A DNA stretch of 6,593 nt from the NCBI GenBank assembly GCA_026785785.1, contig JAJAZI010000202.1:1-6593 (forward strand), in the 5' to 3' direction. Below are positions 6,011 to 6,593 of the stretch, one piece after another. Source of the stretch: Microbacteriaceae bacterium (GTDB taxonomy: Bacteria; Actinomycetota; Actinomycetes; Actinomycetales; Microbacteriaceae). Both the position numbers and the translations under genes were made by a program. The notes under the pieces were generated by a model that saw nothing but the letters and a program-made list of their open reading frames with translations, ran no database searches and had not been told where the DNA came from. Within the stretch, counting starts at the first letter, position 1. Each line of letters begins with the position of its first letter.

Positions 6011-6156
6011 GAGCGGCCGCGCGCACACGAAGCGACCGCGCAGCCAGCCCTCCAGACCCCCCGCGCACCGCCACACTCGAGCGACCGCGCCGAGCGGCCC
6101 GAACCCGAGCGACCCCGCCGCGCACCGCCACGCTCGAGCGACCGCGCCGAGCGACC
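6011..6156. repeat. GAGCGRCC motif cluster with a 36-bp direct repeat
   Basis: A 36-nt sequence beginning CCGCGCACCGCCAC occurs at 6061-6096 and again at 6118-6153, with one mismatch (A at 6075, G at 6132). The octamer GAGCGACC or GAGCGGCC occurs at 6011, 6079, 6092, 6107, 6136 and 6149, plus AAGCGACC at 6030. Neighbouring copies in the dense part are often 13-15 nt apart. The cluster ends 8 nt before the dnaJ stop codon, so it forms the dnaJ 3' untranslated region on the minus strand. It may be a slippage-expanded tandem array or a GC-rich structured terminator region; no U-tract is present. Confidence 0.75.
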
Positions 6157-6163
6157 GCGGCGA

Positions 6164-6593
6164 CTACAGGTTCAGGAAGCGCTCGCGCAGCTTCTGGAAG
6201 AGTCCCTGCTGGAACTGGGTCAGCGTCGGCGGGTGCGTCTTGCGTGAGCGGGCGAACTGCTTGATGAACTCCTGCTCCTTGTGGCTCAGCTTCGTCGGCG
6301 TCGTGACCTGGATGCCGATCTTGAGGTCGCCGCGACCGGAACCGCGCAGCCGGCTGACCCCGCGGTCCTTGATCGTGATGATCTCCGCATTCTGGGTTCC
6401 AGGCTTAATGTCGAGCTCGACATCGCCGTCGAGCGCCCCCAGCGTCGTCGTTGTCCCGAGGATGGCGTCGGTCATCTGCAGTTCCAGTGTCGCGAGCAGG
6501 TCATCGCCATTGCGGCTGAAGACCTCGTGGTGGCGCACCTTCATCTCGAGGTAGAGGTCGCCGTTGGGCCCGCCGGCCGGGCCGACCTCACCC
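6164..6593 (-). CDS. dnaJ: C-terminal part of chaperone DnaJ (partial)
   Basis: The last 142 residues of a class I Hsp40 co-chaperone of DnaK; the gene runs off the right edge of the window. The visible part starts GEVGPAGGPNGDLYLEMKVRHHEVFSRNGDDL, the end of the first substrate-binding beta domain. The second beta domain follows with DAILGTTTTLGALDGDVELDIKPGTQNAEIITIKDRG and RGDLKIGIQV, then the dimerisation tail KLSHKEQEFIKQFARSRK. The J domain and zinc-finger region lie outside the window, so the class is inferred from the C-terminal sequence. In actinobacteria the dnaJ next to rsmE is usually the hrcA-linked copy (often called dnaJ2), with hrcA and a CIRCE operator upstream; neither can be checked here. 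Confidence 0.94.
   Translation of the reverse strand, partial: GEVGPAGGPNGDLYLEMKVRHHEVFSRNGDDLLATLELQMTDAILGTTTTLGALDGDVELDIKPGTQNAEIITIKDRGVSRLRGSGRGDLKIGIQVTTPTKLSHKEQEFIKQFARSRKTHPPTLTQFQQGLFQKLRERFLNL

Larger units (their letters stand above)
5375..6163. other. Repeat-rich non-coding gap between dnaJ and rsmE
   Basis: 789 nt with no convincing gene on either strand. Open frames exist, but their translations are Arg/Pro/Gly-rich, and the only recurring peptides (such as VGNSG and LNFR) come from the repeat arms. Contents in order are: the rsmE leader (5375-5454); element 1 (5455-5553); a spacer with a short AT-richer patch that could form a 5-bp hairpin (5565-5582); element 2 (5675-5773); a spacer without visible structure (5774-5910); element 3 (5911-6008); and a GAGCGRCC motif cluster reaching the dnaJ stop codon. 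A promoter for rsmE is expected here but I see no strong -35/-10 pair. Confidence 0.75.

Noticed and set aside
5424..6131. Small proteins encoded across the repeat elements (recurring VGNSG and LNFR peptides)
   Set aside because: The recurring peptides are translations of the repeat arms in whichever frame is open, they appear on both strands, and the rest is Arg/Pro-rich without motifs or convincing ribosome binding sites.
6168..6180. TTCAGGAA next to the dnaJ stop as a further copy of the repeat arm
   Set aside because: Only 8 of 16 bases match, it encodes the conserved dnaJ C-terminus, and a similar octamer run also occurs by chance inside phoH near 3904.

Overview
The window looks like a chromosomal housekeeping region of a high-GC actinobacterium. 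The protein sequences and gene order best fit Microbacteriaceae, but this is judged from general resemblance, not from a search. Nearly all coding capacity is on the minus strand. Read in that direction the order is dnaJ (3' part only), a long gene-free gap, rsmE, a shorter gap, a HIT-family hydrolase gene, phoH-like, ybeY, a corC/hlyC-type CBS protein gene and era. A short 3' fragment of an unrecognised gene on the plus strand converges on era.

Positions 1-226 hold the end of the plus-strand gene and a stem-loop that may terminate transcription from both sides. Positions 227-4366 are a very compact five-gene block. Junctions are a 14-nt overlap (HIT/phoH), a TAG directly abutting ATG (phoH/ybeY), a 4-nt gap (ybeY/corC) and an 11-nt overlap (corC/era), which implies one transcript with translational coupling. 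Two starts are not ATG: phoH uses TTG, supported by a strong ribosome binding site, and corC uses GTG. Positions 4367-4645 contain no convincing gene but carry a short imperfect tandem repeat and a possible leaderless promoter for the HIT gene. Positions 4646-5374 are rsmE. Positions 5375-6163 are non-coding and repeat-rich. Positions 6164-6593 are the C-terminal part of dnaJ.

The genes fit a theme of 16S rRNA and small-subunit maturation next to protein quality control. Era binds the 3' end of 16S rRNA, YbeY is an RNase linked to 16S 3'-end processing, RsmE methylates 16S U1498, PhoH-like proteins are ATPases commonly linked to ybeY, and DnaJ is an Hsp70 co-chaperone.

The part that ordinary annotation does not explain is the dnaJ-rsmE gap. 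It holds three copies of a roughly 99-nt element. Each is bounded by a 16-nt inverted repeat (TGTCGGAAATTCAGGA and its complement) around an interior of almost constant length (67, 67 and 66 nt). The interiors differ in sequence, yet two of them place an 8-bp hairpin in identical columns with a compensatory base-pair change, and the third has its own hairpin starting in almost the same column. This suggests a folded RNA or DNA element that has been copied. A separate cluster of GAGCGRCC motifs, including a 36-bp direct repeat, lies just past the dnaJ stop codon. I see no CRISPR array, transposase, tRNA, rRNA, phage gene or recognisable defence system.
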